Positions 35,086 through 46,103 of a DNA stretch of 64,000 nt are shown piece by piece. A model generated the notes under the pieces. It did not search any database and was not told where the DNA came from. It saw nothing but the letters and a program-made list of their open reading frames with translations. The position numbers were made by a program, and so were the translations under genes. Each line of letters starts with the position of its first letter. The first letter of the stretch is position 1. Origin of the DNA: Hesseltinella vesiculosa (lineage: Eukaryota; Mucoromycota; Mucoromycetes; Mucorales; Cunninghamellaceae); assembly GCA_002104935.1 (NCBI GenBank), contig MCGT01000019.1, forward strand, positions 401,298 to 465,297, given 5' to 3'.

Positions 35086-37366
35086 ATGTTTTCCAAGCCC
35101 AATCCTTTTGAAGAGCTTGTCAGTAAGTAACTGCAACTAAGAGTAATAGGAATGAGACGGTGGAGGAGTGATGCGCTCATTTATACTGTTCACTTGTTGA
35201 ACCCTGCGACATGCTTGCACAATCTCATTTCTTGGCGCAGCGATATCATCTATTGTGTCTGACTAGTTTGCTCTATTTCCCTTTATACTAGTTTCCGCTA
35301 CAGATGAAAATCTGACGTCTGAGAATTGGGATTCCATTTTACTGGTGTGTGAGAAGGCTTCCAATGGGCCTCCTGATAGGTAATGAATTTGCCAAGTCTT
35401 TTTTAATTCTTCTCCTTGGCAATCCAGCAGCTCACGCTTTCGCTTTAGTGCTCGTGATTGTCTGTTGGCAGTACAGAAGCGCCTGACCCACCGTAATGCT
35501 AATGTCCAACTGTATGCGCTTGCCGTAAGTTGTTTGCATTGTTTTCTTATTTTTTTTTTTTTTTTGCATGAGCCACGTCACTGACAAACGCTGCCTTTTT
35601 CGCCGTTTCTTCTTTAGCTTTCGGACGCACTTGTGAAAAACTGCAATGTTACTGTGCACCGCGAAATCAGTTCTCGTGCCTTTACCAATACTTTGACGAA
35701 GTTGATTCGCGATAGAGTAAGCCCATCAAGGTGGAGACCTTGGCCTCCACACACCTATTTTTTTTTACCCGCTAACCCCACCTTAAATTTTTAAAGATGA
35801 CCCACGATCAAGTCCGTACCAAAGCTTTAGAACTGATCCAAACCTGCTCGTTTGAATTCCGTGGTGACTCGTCCTTGGGCTTGATGAATGATGTGTATCA
35901 CTCACTACGTGCCGAAGGCGTGGCCTTTCCCAACCCACAGAAACCAAAGAAGGAATTCAGTCCTGTAAGTTATATAGCTAGCATGAGCAAGTAAAATGTA
36001 TCTCACCTCCCTTTTTTATTTTGTTGTAGAGTGAATTAGACAAGCAAAAAGAAGAAGAAGAATTCCAACTTGCTCTTGCATTGTCATTGTCAGAATCAGA
36101 AAATCGAACCACCTTCCGAGTAAGCATTCAAAGAGATAGGAAGGTGAAAAGAACTTAATGGGCGTCTTGGCATTTTTTTTAGGCATCGTCATCGACAGCT
36201 GCCGCCTCTTCGACCGCAGCACCTGCCTCGTCCACCACCGCTGCCCAACCCGCCAGTGCGCCTGCCACATCAGCCCCACAACAAGAACCCAAGGTGTCTC
36301 GTGTCCGCGCCTTGTACGATTTCCAAACGGCCGAAGAAGATGAATTAGGCTTCCAAAAAGGCGACATCATCCGTGTGGTCGAAAGCGTCTTTCGCGACTG
36401 GTGGAAAGGTGAATTACGTGGCAAGACTGGTATCTTCCCTGTCAACTATGTGGTAAGCTTTGCATAGATCTCTTTTTGACAAGAAGGCACAAATAGTGAC
36501 CTCATTTGCTTTGCATTATTGATAGGAAAAAATCGTTGATCCTACACCTGCTGATTTGATGAAGGAGGCTCAGCTGGAAGCCGACGTCATCAATGAATTG
36601 GCTAGCGTTGATCGGCTTTTGGACATCCTCAACACCATTGACCCTACCAAGGACTCTTTCTCTGACAATGATGAGCTACAGTCCCTTTATAACCGCTCCC
36701 TCGCCATCCGTCCTAAACTCGTCAGCCTGATCGAAAAATACAGCCTCAAGAAAGGTACGGGGAAAAAAAAAATAGAAGCAAGCAGCATGGACACTGACCT
36801 TTGCATTTCATATAGATGAATTGGTGGCATTGAACGACAAGTTTTTGAATGCGCGATCAATGTATGACCGTATGCTGAATGATTCCATTGCACGTTATTC
36901 AACTGGCGTGCCTCCTGCCACGTACAACTACAATCAACCAGCTGCAAACTATCCTGGTTATCCAACACAACAACCCCAGCAACAATATGCCAATGCTCCT
37001 TACCCTCAGCAACAATCTGCTCTTCCATATCAAGCCCCCGCACCACCCATGTCACCCCAGTTACAGCAACCCCAAACACAATACACTTATCAACAACCGC
37101 AGCAGCTGCAGCAGCCCATGTCACCTTCATTGCAACAACAGCCTCCTGTTTACCCCACATTTGATGGGCAACAACAAGGGTACCCACCTCAACCACAGCA
37201 AGGGGGTTATCCTCCTCAACAGCAACCCTATCCACCCTCCACACCACTTGCCCAGCATCCACCCGCCGTCGGCATGTCGCCCCCTCAAAACTACGGTCAG
37301 CCTGTGAGTTTACCTGCCTCTTCACAATTCCCTCAGCACGCCCAGCCTTATGCCCCCACCTATTAA
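35086..37366 (+). CDS. HSE1: ESCRT-0 subunit HSE1 (STAM homologue)
   Basis: Pairs with Vps27 to sort ubiquitinated cargo into multivesicular endosomes. Exons: 35086-35122, 35292-35379, 35449-35524, 35618-35716, 35797-35964, 36030-36119, 36183-36452, 36526-36754, 36816-37366, coding 535 residues. Domains in order: VHS (residues about 5-150, with [16 protein letters not shown]), a ubiquitin-interacting motif ([17 protein letters not shown]), an Ala/Ser/Pro linker, SH3 ([17 protein letters not shown] through [18 protein letters not shown]), a GAT-like helical region ([20 protein letters not shown]), and a Gln/Pro/Tyr-rich tail. This is the canonical Hse1 layout. The Gln-rich tail is encoded by one final exon. 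Confidence 0.96.
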
Positions 37367-37427
37367 GTTTGTTGTAAATCTCTCTCTCTTTTTTTTTTTG
37401 GTGTTGATATCTTTTTGATTCTTTGAA

Positions 37428-37433
37428 AATAAA
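37428..37433 (+). terminator. Polyadenylation signal of HSE1
   Basis: An AATAAA hexamer about 60 bases after the HSE1 stop, by inspection only. Confidence 0.35.
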
Positions 37434-37682
37434 AATACCAGATTTTTTTTTCTTTTCTTAGAAAACGCGCCTTTCAGGGGTAGTGGAGCAAGGAGGAGAA
37501 TGGTATGAAAGAAAAGAGGGATAAAGGGATGGCCATGTCTGTGTCAAAAAAAATCATTATCATTGGCCTGTTTGTACAGAGATCTTTTTTTTTTTTTGTT
37601 GGATGAAGCGTTTGTTCTTTTCTTTCAGTTCCAAGCGTTTGACCATCAGCTTGCGACTATTTTGATTTAAACATCTCCCTCG

Positions 37683-38837
37683 ATGATGCCACATAGCCGA
37701 CATTGGATGGCCAGCCTTGTATTGCCCGTTGCTTGGCTGCAGGGTATCCATGGCATCCACAACGGCACCACCGTGAACGACCCAATGGTTTATCCATTTT
37801 TTGCCATGCTTGGCAACCCCCACCTTTGTGGCGGTGTCATTGTGTCCTTTGACCCACCGCAAATCCTGACCGCGGCACATTGTGTCATTGACAGCCCACA
37901 CCCGTCTACCTATACCCCTGCCGACACAAATCCTTATTACGCCGGCTACGGCCACACCGACCGACGCATGCAGACCATTGATACCATAGCCGATTGGACA
38001 ATCCACCCCAATTACGCCACCGCCAACGAGCCTCAGTATGATCTTGCTATTGTCACCATGAAAAGGCCGATGCAACGTTCGGCCCACGTCGAACGAGCCA
38101 TCTTCTGGCCCCCATCCCGCCAGGAACGCCAACCCGAGCAAGGTAGAGTAGTCACGTGAGAAAGGAAACCCTGCTGGATAATCCACTCTTTTTTTTATAC
38201 TTATGTTTTGAAAGGTGCCTTGATAGGCTTTGGCTATGTGGAAGACGACGGTACAGAGCCGCGGTATCTGCAACGACTGACACTGGAGATTGAGCAGGAC
38301 ACCACAGGCACGACCACCATTCATACCTTTGCCGCGTTTGATGCAACGACTCGCTCGGCATGTCATGGTGATTCCGGCAGCCCGCTGCTGGCCCACGCAC
38401 TCTTCATGGACCCGGCCTCACATATAGCCACGGCCCGCCCGTATGTTCTTGGGCTCCTGACCAGGATCTTTGGCGTCTTTGATCCGGATCCAACGCAACT
38501 GACTTGCCCTGTACGGCTGGATAAAAATGCACCTGTAGTTCAAGCCTTTTGCAATGTCTCGACTGTACTCGACTGGCTTGCGCAGACGACCCATCTATCC
38601 ATCGATCATCTGACCAAGCCAGATGCCGATCACAGCTGGCTGATCCCTGAACGCTCTCACCAACCTTCGCTTTCGCCTTTTCTCTGGCGTTTGAATCCCT
38701 TCTTATGGTTCCAGGGCTTGTACCCAGCCCTTTCTTCCAACTATCCACTCCCAGGGAATGCAGCAGCCACCACCGCACCCTCCTTCTTCTTGTGCATCTG
38801 CCTACCTGTCATGATGTTGTCCTTTGTTTTTTTTTAA
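37683..38837 (+). CDS. S1-family (chymotrypsin-fold) serine protease with C-terminal hydrophobic anchor
   Basis: Exons: 37683-38142 and 38215-38837, coding 360 residues. The N-terminus looks like a signal peptide (MASLVLPVAWLQGIHG). The triad is present: His in ILTAAHCVI, Asp in QYDLAIVTM, Ser in CHGDSGSPLL. The residue six positions before the active Ser is Ser, not the Asp of trypsin, which suggests chymotrypsin-like rather than Lys/Arg specificity. The mature N-terminus (IHNGTTVNDPMVYPFFAML) resembles the activation site region but lacks the usual IVGG. A hydrophobic stretch of about 20 residues at the very C-terminus (FFLCICLPVMMLSFVFF) suggests a GPI signal or membrane anchor after a Pro/Ser-rich stem. 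It ends 37 bases from the convergent cullin gene. Confidence 0.9.
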
Positions 38838-38874
38838 TCATAAACCGAGTCCTGGCCCAGTAATGAATAAACAT

Positions 38875-41800
38875 TCATGTGTATCGATAATCACCCGATT
38901 CTGTGCGCTCAATGAATTCCCTACAAAAAAAAGGGGGGGAGAAAAATGGTCAGCGAGGAAGCTACAATTTTGGTCTCGACCTACTTTTCAATCAAGCATT
39001 CAATGCGTGCCTTGACTTCGGGTGTCTAGGTAAAGAGGAGCGAGTGAGTGATGTATTCCATAGGATAGATCAAGCAACTTACTGTCAGAGGGAACCGGAC
39101 TTGTTTGGTGACTTCACCTAGTAAGGCAGTGTGCGACAGTTGTTCGCTGGCTTTGAGGATACGTACAATGGCAGCGTCCAGCTTGGGGAGGAAAGGGAAA
39201 AAAAAAAAAGTGGTAAGCTGAGGCTCGGCGAGAAAACTGCAGGTCTTCTTTCGAGGGAACTTACTGATTGTTCTCTATTGATGAGGACGGTTTGATTGAC
39301 AGCAGCATTGTTGTCGATGGTCTCTTTGAGTTTCTCGGTATTCATCCAAAGGTGCTGGCTGGTAGGCTGGAAGTTGGCATTGTAGCCAAACTGATCGGTT
39401 GGTTCCACATGCGCACTCTCGGGCCGCTTGATTAGAATCTTGTGCTCACCACATGCCAGTGTCTTGAGCGTTCGTCGTAATTCCAGTTCATCTTAGGAGA
39501 GAAAATAAGACAGGGCCTCCGGCACGCAATCGTGCATCTGTGACACTTACCAAAACCAGTGGCACCAGCGATTTGACCAAAGGAGAGGGGTTCATTGGCA
39601 GGGTCGTTGAACAACATCAAGATCAAGGTTTGTGCCAGGGTCAGAGTGATCGTTTGCGCGCCCTATATATTCGCATCAGTACCGATGGTGGTGGTTTATT
39701 TTTTTTTTTTTGTCACGCGTACTGTTGGATAGTTGGCCAGGATTTCACAGACCGATAGGCCATTTTGCCAGGTAAGCCGGCGTTTTGGGTTTTTCCTGAT
39801 GTAGAACATTTCAAAGTCGTTTTGAATGCGCTGGAACTGAGAGGTGATAGAGAGAGGTAAGTTCTTTCCCAAGGAGGTACATGTTTGTGCGTACCTTTTG
39901 TGGTAGTGTCATTTCCATCGGTGGGCAAGCAGGCCAGAAACCATACGTCAATATCTTCATATTCAGCTGCATGGACACGTCGTGGTCATAATCGAGGTCG
40001 GACTAGGCAGAGAATGATGCAAAACGCAAAAAAAGGATGAGAAGCCGATTTTTTTTTCTTGATCTACTCATTGGGTTTCTTGTTTGCTGTTTGGCTCTAC
40101 CTTGTATTCGTCCACGAGTTCTGTCGATGCCTTGATGTCGCGGATCATTTTTTCTAATTTGCTTGTATAGGCCACGCCGGCGTCTAAAAAAAAAAAGGGT
40201 GAGACAATGGTTTGGTTCGGGAAGGGAAGGGGGACGGGTCCGCTTTCTTACCATTTTTCATGCGGGCAAGGGCAGCTTTTTCGGCCTTGATGGACCCGAC
40301 ATCCATGATGAGGCGTTTGGCGAGGTCTTGTTTGTAGAGAAGTTCAAAGGTATCTTTACTTTGCAGGAGGTGGAAAAAGGTCATGAAGATGTCGAGGGAC
40401 TTGTCATCGAGCTTGTCCTCGCGAACCAGGGTGTCGATGTACTGAGCCAGGAGAACGGCGGTGTTGTTTTGCCGCAGGTTTATCACGTAGCTATAGCAGT
40501 CCTTGGAGCCGACCACAAACAACTCGTCGTCTTCAAAGCTATGACCCACGATGCCGTCCACCTTGCGCATGAATGCTAGTAATGTCGGGAGCACATCATT
40601 GTCGCTGTTTCCGTCATTCTGCAGGATTTCCGAGCCTTTTTTCTAAGAGGAAACAAACATCAGTCCAATACCCCACCGGCTCCCTCCTTTCTCTCTCACC
40701 TTGACATAATCGATAAACACCGAGCCGCAGCGATCCGTTTGGTTGACCTTTTTCAACAAGCGATACAGCAACGACAGATCGTCTACGCGTTTGTTGTCCA
40801 TGAAATAAGCAAAGCCTATTGACATAAAAAATGGCGAGCCCGCCAGTGAGGGATGGTTCTTTTTTTGATTCACTGCTTGCTGGCTTACTTTTGGCAAGGA
40901 TTTCATTGACACGGTCGACAAAGAGGTTGCCTTCGACAATGGAAGTGATCGCGTTTTTGGATTGTTTGTCGAGGTATAGTTTCAGCCGCACGGTGGATTC
41001 TTGATGAACACGAGTAGCCACGTGATTGAGGTAGCCGGACATGTGCATTTCCTGGATCAATCTGTCGCCCTCAGCCTTGTAATACAGACGCGTGCTTTCC
41101 AGGAATTGCGGCTCGAAATCGGATTCGTAAAAATGCAGGTCCATCAGCATATGAATTGTGTTCTTCAGCAAGAGGGTATCACTTCGTTCTCCATTTCTAC
41201 GTTTGAAAAAAAAAATGAGAGGGAGAACATAGGCGGACAGAGGTATCTTTTTACCGTTCGGCATGAATCATATCCAGGACGCTCTGTATCACTTTGTTGC
41301 GTAGAGGAGAGGAGACTCGCCAGTATCCTGCAAACAATTCTCGGCCCATGTCACTAAGGTAACAAGTCAGTATGACACATCCTTCGTTTGTTGGTAACAT
41401 ACATGATGGATCGATAGCTGCGGTCGACATACAAAAGGATACAGCGGATTTGGTTCTGAACATAAAAAAAGAGTGAGCTTGATCGGCCGAGCGATGGGCC
41501 AACTTACGATTTGATTGCAATAGGTGTCCCAGATGCCGTGTATGGCATTTAAAAAATCCGCGCCTTCCATCCCCTCTCCTTTGTCGTGGGCGTGTCTTTT
41601 TTTATGGCGAAAGAAAAACGACGGTGAGTGCCTCAGTTTCGACTGCAGGGACTAGCTACCTTTCTAGTGTGACAAACATGAGTTGGAGGCTATTTTGACA
41701 AATACTATGGGCAAGGTTGTATAGCATTTCATGCTTATTATGGGCGCACAGGTTTTCGCAATACTTCAAAGGAGAGAAAACGATTAATGACAATCGATCT

Positions 41801-42219
41801 ACTTTTTTTTTCAATGAGGAGGTTACTTTGTAGAGGATTTCAAGGTTCGTGGAAGGCGGTTGGTTGCCAAGGATAGCATGAATAGCTTCTTCAAGCTGTT
41901 GGCAAGCAACACGTTCGTAATCAGGAGCAAGGCCTGGGCTGTCGACTAGCAGAGATTCAAAAGGTGAGCAATGCTGGAAAGATAAAGTAAAATGCGACAG
42001 TAAGAAGGTAGGATGCTTACGCTTGAAGTCGTAGGCCTTGACCTTCTTATCGTTTAGTGCATGTTGAGATCGCTGTTTGAGTTTGTTGGCTAGAAGGTTG
42101 CTGAAAGGAGCAAGATCTTGGGCAGGTGGTGTGGATTTGGCTGTATCCATATCCATGACAGTGTCATCATATGGATCGATGCGTGGCCGTTTACTAGTTT
42201 GGAAATCAGGAAACGACAT
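38875..42219 (-). CDS. Cullin, CUL4 type
   Basis: Scaffold of a cullin-RING ubiquitin ligase (with DDB1 and Rbx1 in the CUL4 case), nuclear and cytosolic. Seventeen exons on the complement: 42021-42219, 41827-41945, 41660-41763, 41508-41595, 41403-41455, 41255-41353, 40889-41196, 40700-40815, 40252-40642, 40101-40183, 39895-40002, 39723-39836, 39551-39662, 39265-39491, 39083-39181, 38985-39025, 38875-38920, coding 768 residues, the usual CUL4 length. The N-terminus has a basic patch (SKRPRIDPYDD) before the cullin repeats. The cullin-homology domain includes DTFELLYKQDLAKRLIMD and LTWQNGLSVCEILANYP. The neddylation region reads AAIVRILKASEQLSH, followed by a winged helix ending FIERTESGDYRYT. 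CUL4 rather than CUL1 or CUL3 is judged from the N-terminal half (WDTYCNQI, LSLLYRLLKKV). Confidence 0.92.
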
Positions 42220-42419
42220 TGGGTTAAAAAAAGACGAACAGAGAGCAAGCCAAGCAAAATGGACAGGTCAAAAAAAAGAAAATAAAAAACAAAAGAAAAA
42301 ACTAGGAAAACGCTCATTTTTTTGTTCAACCTCTCCTTTCCTACGCAATTAAATAAAATGAGCAGGGTGGCCAACCACTAAGGAAAAGAAAGGATTCATT
42401 TCAGTTCGCAAAAGATGAA

Positions 42420-42860
42420 GGGTCACAGTGTTCATAGTCGACGTCCAAGGCAGTTGCGCTGCATCTTTGCCAGCAAAGCGCCTTGGGGCGGACCCTGATG
42501 TAGGCAGCCTCACCCCAGACAAACATCAAAGGGCAAGATATCGGACCAACCTGCAGGTTTCTTCTGATTTGCACGAACGCTCCTCATCGGGATTGTTTCC
42601 TCTGCAGCCCAAGGCAGGCCATCTTGAACAGGGTACCAGGTCCTGAAATCGGCGCTGACACAGATGCGATCGGCATGCAGTGATTTGAGGGCGATCAGGG
42701 GAGGTTCGACTGAACGATCATAAGCTGAGCATCTGCAGGCAAGTCAGCCGCTAAACAAGCCTGCCTGGTGGCAGACGGGCTGTTGCCAGTACGTTGCTTC
42801 TCTTGTTCTGCAGCGAGGGTGCCGTGGGGATTCAGCTTGGCCATGGGCACGGTGTCTCAG
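42420..42860 (-). pseudogene. Frameshifted coding-like remnant, family unknown
   Basis: From the complement of about 42860 an open frame reads AAEQEKQRTGNSPSATRQAC and ADAQLMIVQSNLP. It continues after a frame change with SLHADRICVSADFRTWYPVQ. Composition is protein-like and unlike flanking AT-rich DNA, but no domain is recognised. It may be a fragment of a transposon or host gene. Confidence 0.25.
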
Positions 42861-42890
42861 AGTACGTGCTGGATGGGGTGACCTGGGGTC

Positions 42891-42922
42891 AGCCTACTGC
42901 CATGCAAGCCTACTGCCATGCA
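42891..42922. repeat. Short tandem repeat, 16-base unit, two copies
   Basis: The unit agcctactgccatgca occurs twice without a gap, followed by a diverged partial third copy. Confidence 0.8.
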
Positions 42923-44030
42923 AGCCTGCCAGCATACATGCCTGCGTGGGCGAAACCCTGACTTTGAAATTTGGCTGCAGGTTTGCTTTTTCGCCAGAAT
43001 GAATAAAAAATGTTAAAGCTGCACAGCCATTTTGGGTTGGTAGATCATGATGAGATTTTGCATGAGTGCAGTAAATCGTGAATGATATTTGTGTTGAAAA
43101 AATCAAATCGATCGGTGGAGGTCACCGAGCCAAATTCTTTTCAATGACATATCGAAACTTCCAAATCCTCAGCTAAAAATTTGGCATTCCTCCCAGAGGA
43201 CCCCCCAGGCGATCGGATTAAAAAAAAAATTCAAGGTAGAACCATGATATGTCTATTTGCCCTCTATTTCTTATACGCTTACAAAATGACAAGATGTGAG
43301 GCTGTTTAAAGCTACAGATCCTGAAAAGCTTCGGTGTCGAGCTGTTAAGTCATGACAAACACGCATTGTTACTGTATTCACGCAGTCGAAGAAAATGAGT
43401 GCTGGCCAATGCTTTGTGATCAACTTTTTTGACACTGCTCATCATGGTCATTTTAAGCCTCATACTGTACTATGCTGTATGAAAGAAAACACAGCTTCAA
43501 CACACATAATGATAATATACATGACAGGCACCGAAAGTGTCCTGAAAAAGAAAAAGGGTGTGGACAACAGCGCTAGTCATGTCTTTGATCGTTCGATAAT
43601 GCAGAGAACGTTACCAACGGCAATCTTCCAAGGAGGGTCTCCTCTCTTTATTTATTTCATTGATCATATACTATGATCATTAAAAAACGAGGCTGGTGAA
43701 CTGGGAAAGGATCAAAAAAGTAAGGCTTGCATTGACAGGCTCGCTCACTTTCCAAATTTGGTCGGCCCATTTTCCTGAATATTTTGCTCTGTCCCTGATC
43801 CTACCTGCCATGCAGCCATTCATGGGATCAATGGTATCCCCTGTGGGTGTTGTAGTGAATAGGACAGGCCATCAAGAAAGGGGAGAGGAAACGAGATGGT
43901 TTTTGCTGTTTGGCCTGAGATTGGCGAATTCAAATTGGAACGTCCGTTTGTGGTCTCCCTTTTTTTATTTCTTGTTCTTTTTTTAAAACCTCGCCTTTTT
44001 TATATTATTTTCTTGCTTATCTATTGACGC

Positions 44031-45876
44031 ATGCAGTCCACTAGGAGATTAGCTAATCGTCCTCCTGGTGTGGGTGCTGATTCTATTAACGGCATCAGTA
44101 CAAAGGGTATTTCCATCCAAACCGCTGCTCCTTTATACCAGCATGGCCAGCAAGACGCATCCGCTCGAGACGCTTCCATCCATACCCATCCACAGGCAAG
44201 TGTCATCCTTTCGCCTGTGTTCATCTATATCCAAACTAATCACTTTATTTGCTGTCACCGTCATAGATGGCTTTTGGTCACGCATCCTCTCAAGCATCCG
44301 GTGATCACCAGGCCTTGCATGGCTCGCCGCAACCATCATCTTCCTTGTATGCGCCAGCTCAGCATACCTACAACCACCCTCAAGCCTCTGGCGAGACTTT
44401 CCAAGCGTTAAACCACGACCACAGCCATGCTCACGCCCACGACCATGCTCATCACGATCACGGCCATTCTGCCCACCAAGACCACAGCCACGCCCACGAT
44501 CATGACCAACACGATCATCATAGCCATCACGATCATCATGGCCACGGCCACGACCATCATGACCACGCTCACGACCACAGCCACGCTCATGATCATCACG
44601 GCCACCATGGCCACGACCACCACGGCCACGACCACCACGGCCATAGCCACGACCACCACGGCCACAGCCATGATCACCACGATTTCCCTCCTGTCTACAT
44701 ACCTCCTCTACCTACGTGGTCCGAGATCTTTGCCACGCTCTCCCCGGCACAAAAAACCATCTTCACCTGGTTCAGCATCCACTTTTTCATCGGGATCTGT
44801 GTCTATTGCGCGGGGGCTGCCAACGAGAGCTTGGCCATGCTCGGCTTTGCCTATCTTGTCTTTTTTGATGCCTTGGGTGTGCTGAACGGCTTTGTTTCCA
44901 ACGTCATCCGTACCCAGCCTGCCTTTGTCGCTGCCAATACCAAACGTCCGTTCGGGTAAGCTTTTATTATTTTCGCACTTGGTCACCTAACACTTTCACC
45001 ACGCTAGTGCGCATCGCTTGGAGATTATCGTGGCTATGGCCAACACGGTGTATTTGCTGTTTGCGACAATGCAGACGACAAAGGAATCGTTGGAGCACTT
45101 TTTATTGGAAGGGCATCACGGTGGTGGTGAGGAACACACGGAAGCTGGCCTAGGTCTTTTGTCCTATGTAGTGCTCGTGCTGGCTATTGGCACATGCTTC
45201 TTTGCCAGCGTGACCCTACGCAACCATGAAAACTTTGTGCGATGTAAGTAGAGGCAAGAAAAGAATATCAGGGGGCGGCGGCCTCGGTGGATTTTTTTTT
45301 TTTTTTCATGTTGAACAAGAGCATGACCAATTTTATTCCACAGTCCTGCGCCGCACCCCACCCACCGTCCAAGGATTTTCATATCATGTGCTCAATGGTA
45401 CCCGAGGCAACCCGTTGCATGTCATTCTGTCCAATGTGTATTCGCTTTGCATTGTTGGCAGTGGTCTTGTGGTGTGTTTGTTCAACTTCTTTGGTCTGAT
45501 TACCCCCACCATTGACAAGTGTCTGGCCCTTGGCGAAGCCGTCCTCATGTTTTATTTGGGCTATCCCACTGCCAAGGCGTTGGCCAACCTCTTGCTGCAG
45601 ACCTCCCCCAACACCGTGCGCCACAGTGTTGATCATCGTCTGGCTGAGATTCGTCAAAACCCAAGCATTTTGCGCATTGAGCGTGTTCACTTTTGGCAGA
45701 ATACGTATGGGCGCTGTGTGGGTACCTTGGAGGTTTACATCCGGCCCGATGCCGATGAGCAAGCCATCCTTCAGTTTGTCTATCAAAAATTAGAGGGTCT
45801 GACCAGTGTGTCAGAATCTTATGATGAAAAAGGCCAACAACGAAGTGAACTGACTGTCAGTATCATCAAATCCTAG
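44031..45876 (+). CDS. Cation diffusion facilitator, ZnT6/Zrg17-like, with His-rich segment
   Basis: Probably a partner subunit of an early-secretory-pathway zinc transporter (as Zrg17 with Msc2/Cis4, or ZnT6 with ZnT5). Exons: 44031-44195, 44267-44955, 45008-45243, 45344-45876, coding 540 residues. Residues about 104-194 (44411-44683) hold roughly 49 His, mostly as HDH, HGH and DHH. Six hydrophobic helices follow: FTWFSIHFFIGICVYCAG, LAMLGFAYLVFFDALGVL, a third in AHRLEIIVAMANTVYLLFAT, LLSYVVLVLAIGTCFF, HVILSNVYSLCIVGSGLVV, and PTIDKCLALGEAVLMFYL. The catalytic H/DxxxD ligands of helices 2 and 5 are replaced (LGFAY; HVILSN), as in non-transporting ZnT6/Zrg17. The first intron uses a GC donor. 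Without it, the ATG at 44267 would be the start. Confidence 0.88.
44411..44683 (+). repeat. His/Asp-rich coding repeat
   Basis: A degenerate 6-base CAC/CAT-GAC/GGC repeat inside the CDF gene, coding about 91 residues of which about half are His. It is the likely zinc-binding domain of the transporter subunit and is prone to length variation. Confidence 0.95.
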
Positions 45877-45909
45877 AGTAAATAAAAAAAAAAGTCTCGC
45901 CTGTTTTGC

Positions 45910-45915
45910 AATAAA
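45910..45915 (+). terminator. Polyadenylation signal of the CDF gene
   Basis: An AATAAA hexamer about 34 bases after the stop codon, by inspection only. Confidence 0.4.
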
Positions 45916-46103
45916 AATAAAAGGATCATCCTCGTCTAATTTCCTTTCCCAATTCAAGTCGCATGCTCTGGCTTTTTTTTTTTTTTTGCGTGTCACTGGA
46001 ATTGATACTCAGCTGCATTTCATTCTCTCTTCTTGCTTTGTCTCCTTTTTTTCCATACTTCCCTTTTTTTCTCTTTCTTTCTTTTCTTGGGTGAAAAAAA
46101 GAC

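Larger units (their letters stand above)
42220..44030. other. 1.8-kb divergent region, CUL4 / zinc transporter
   Basis: No supported gene. The left third (42420-42960) is less AT-rich than the rest and coding-like on the minus strand (listed separately). The remainder is AT-rich with short frames only. Confidence 0.5.

Noticed and set aside
42891..42922. Direct repeats considered as a CRISPR-like array
   Set aside because: Only two contiguous copies with no spacers, in a eukaryotic context.
44408..44680. Minus-strand frame rich in Val, Ala and Met inside the zinc transporter
   Set aside because: It is the mirror of the His/Asp codon repeat, not an independent gene.
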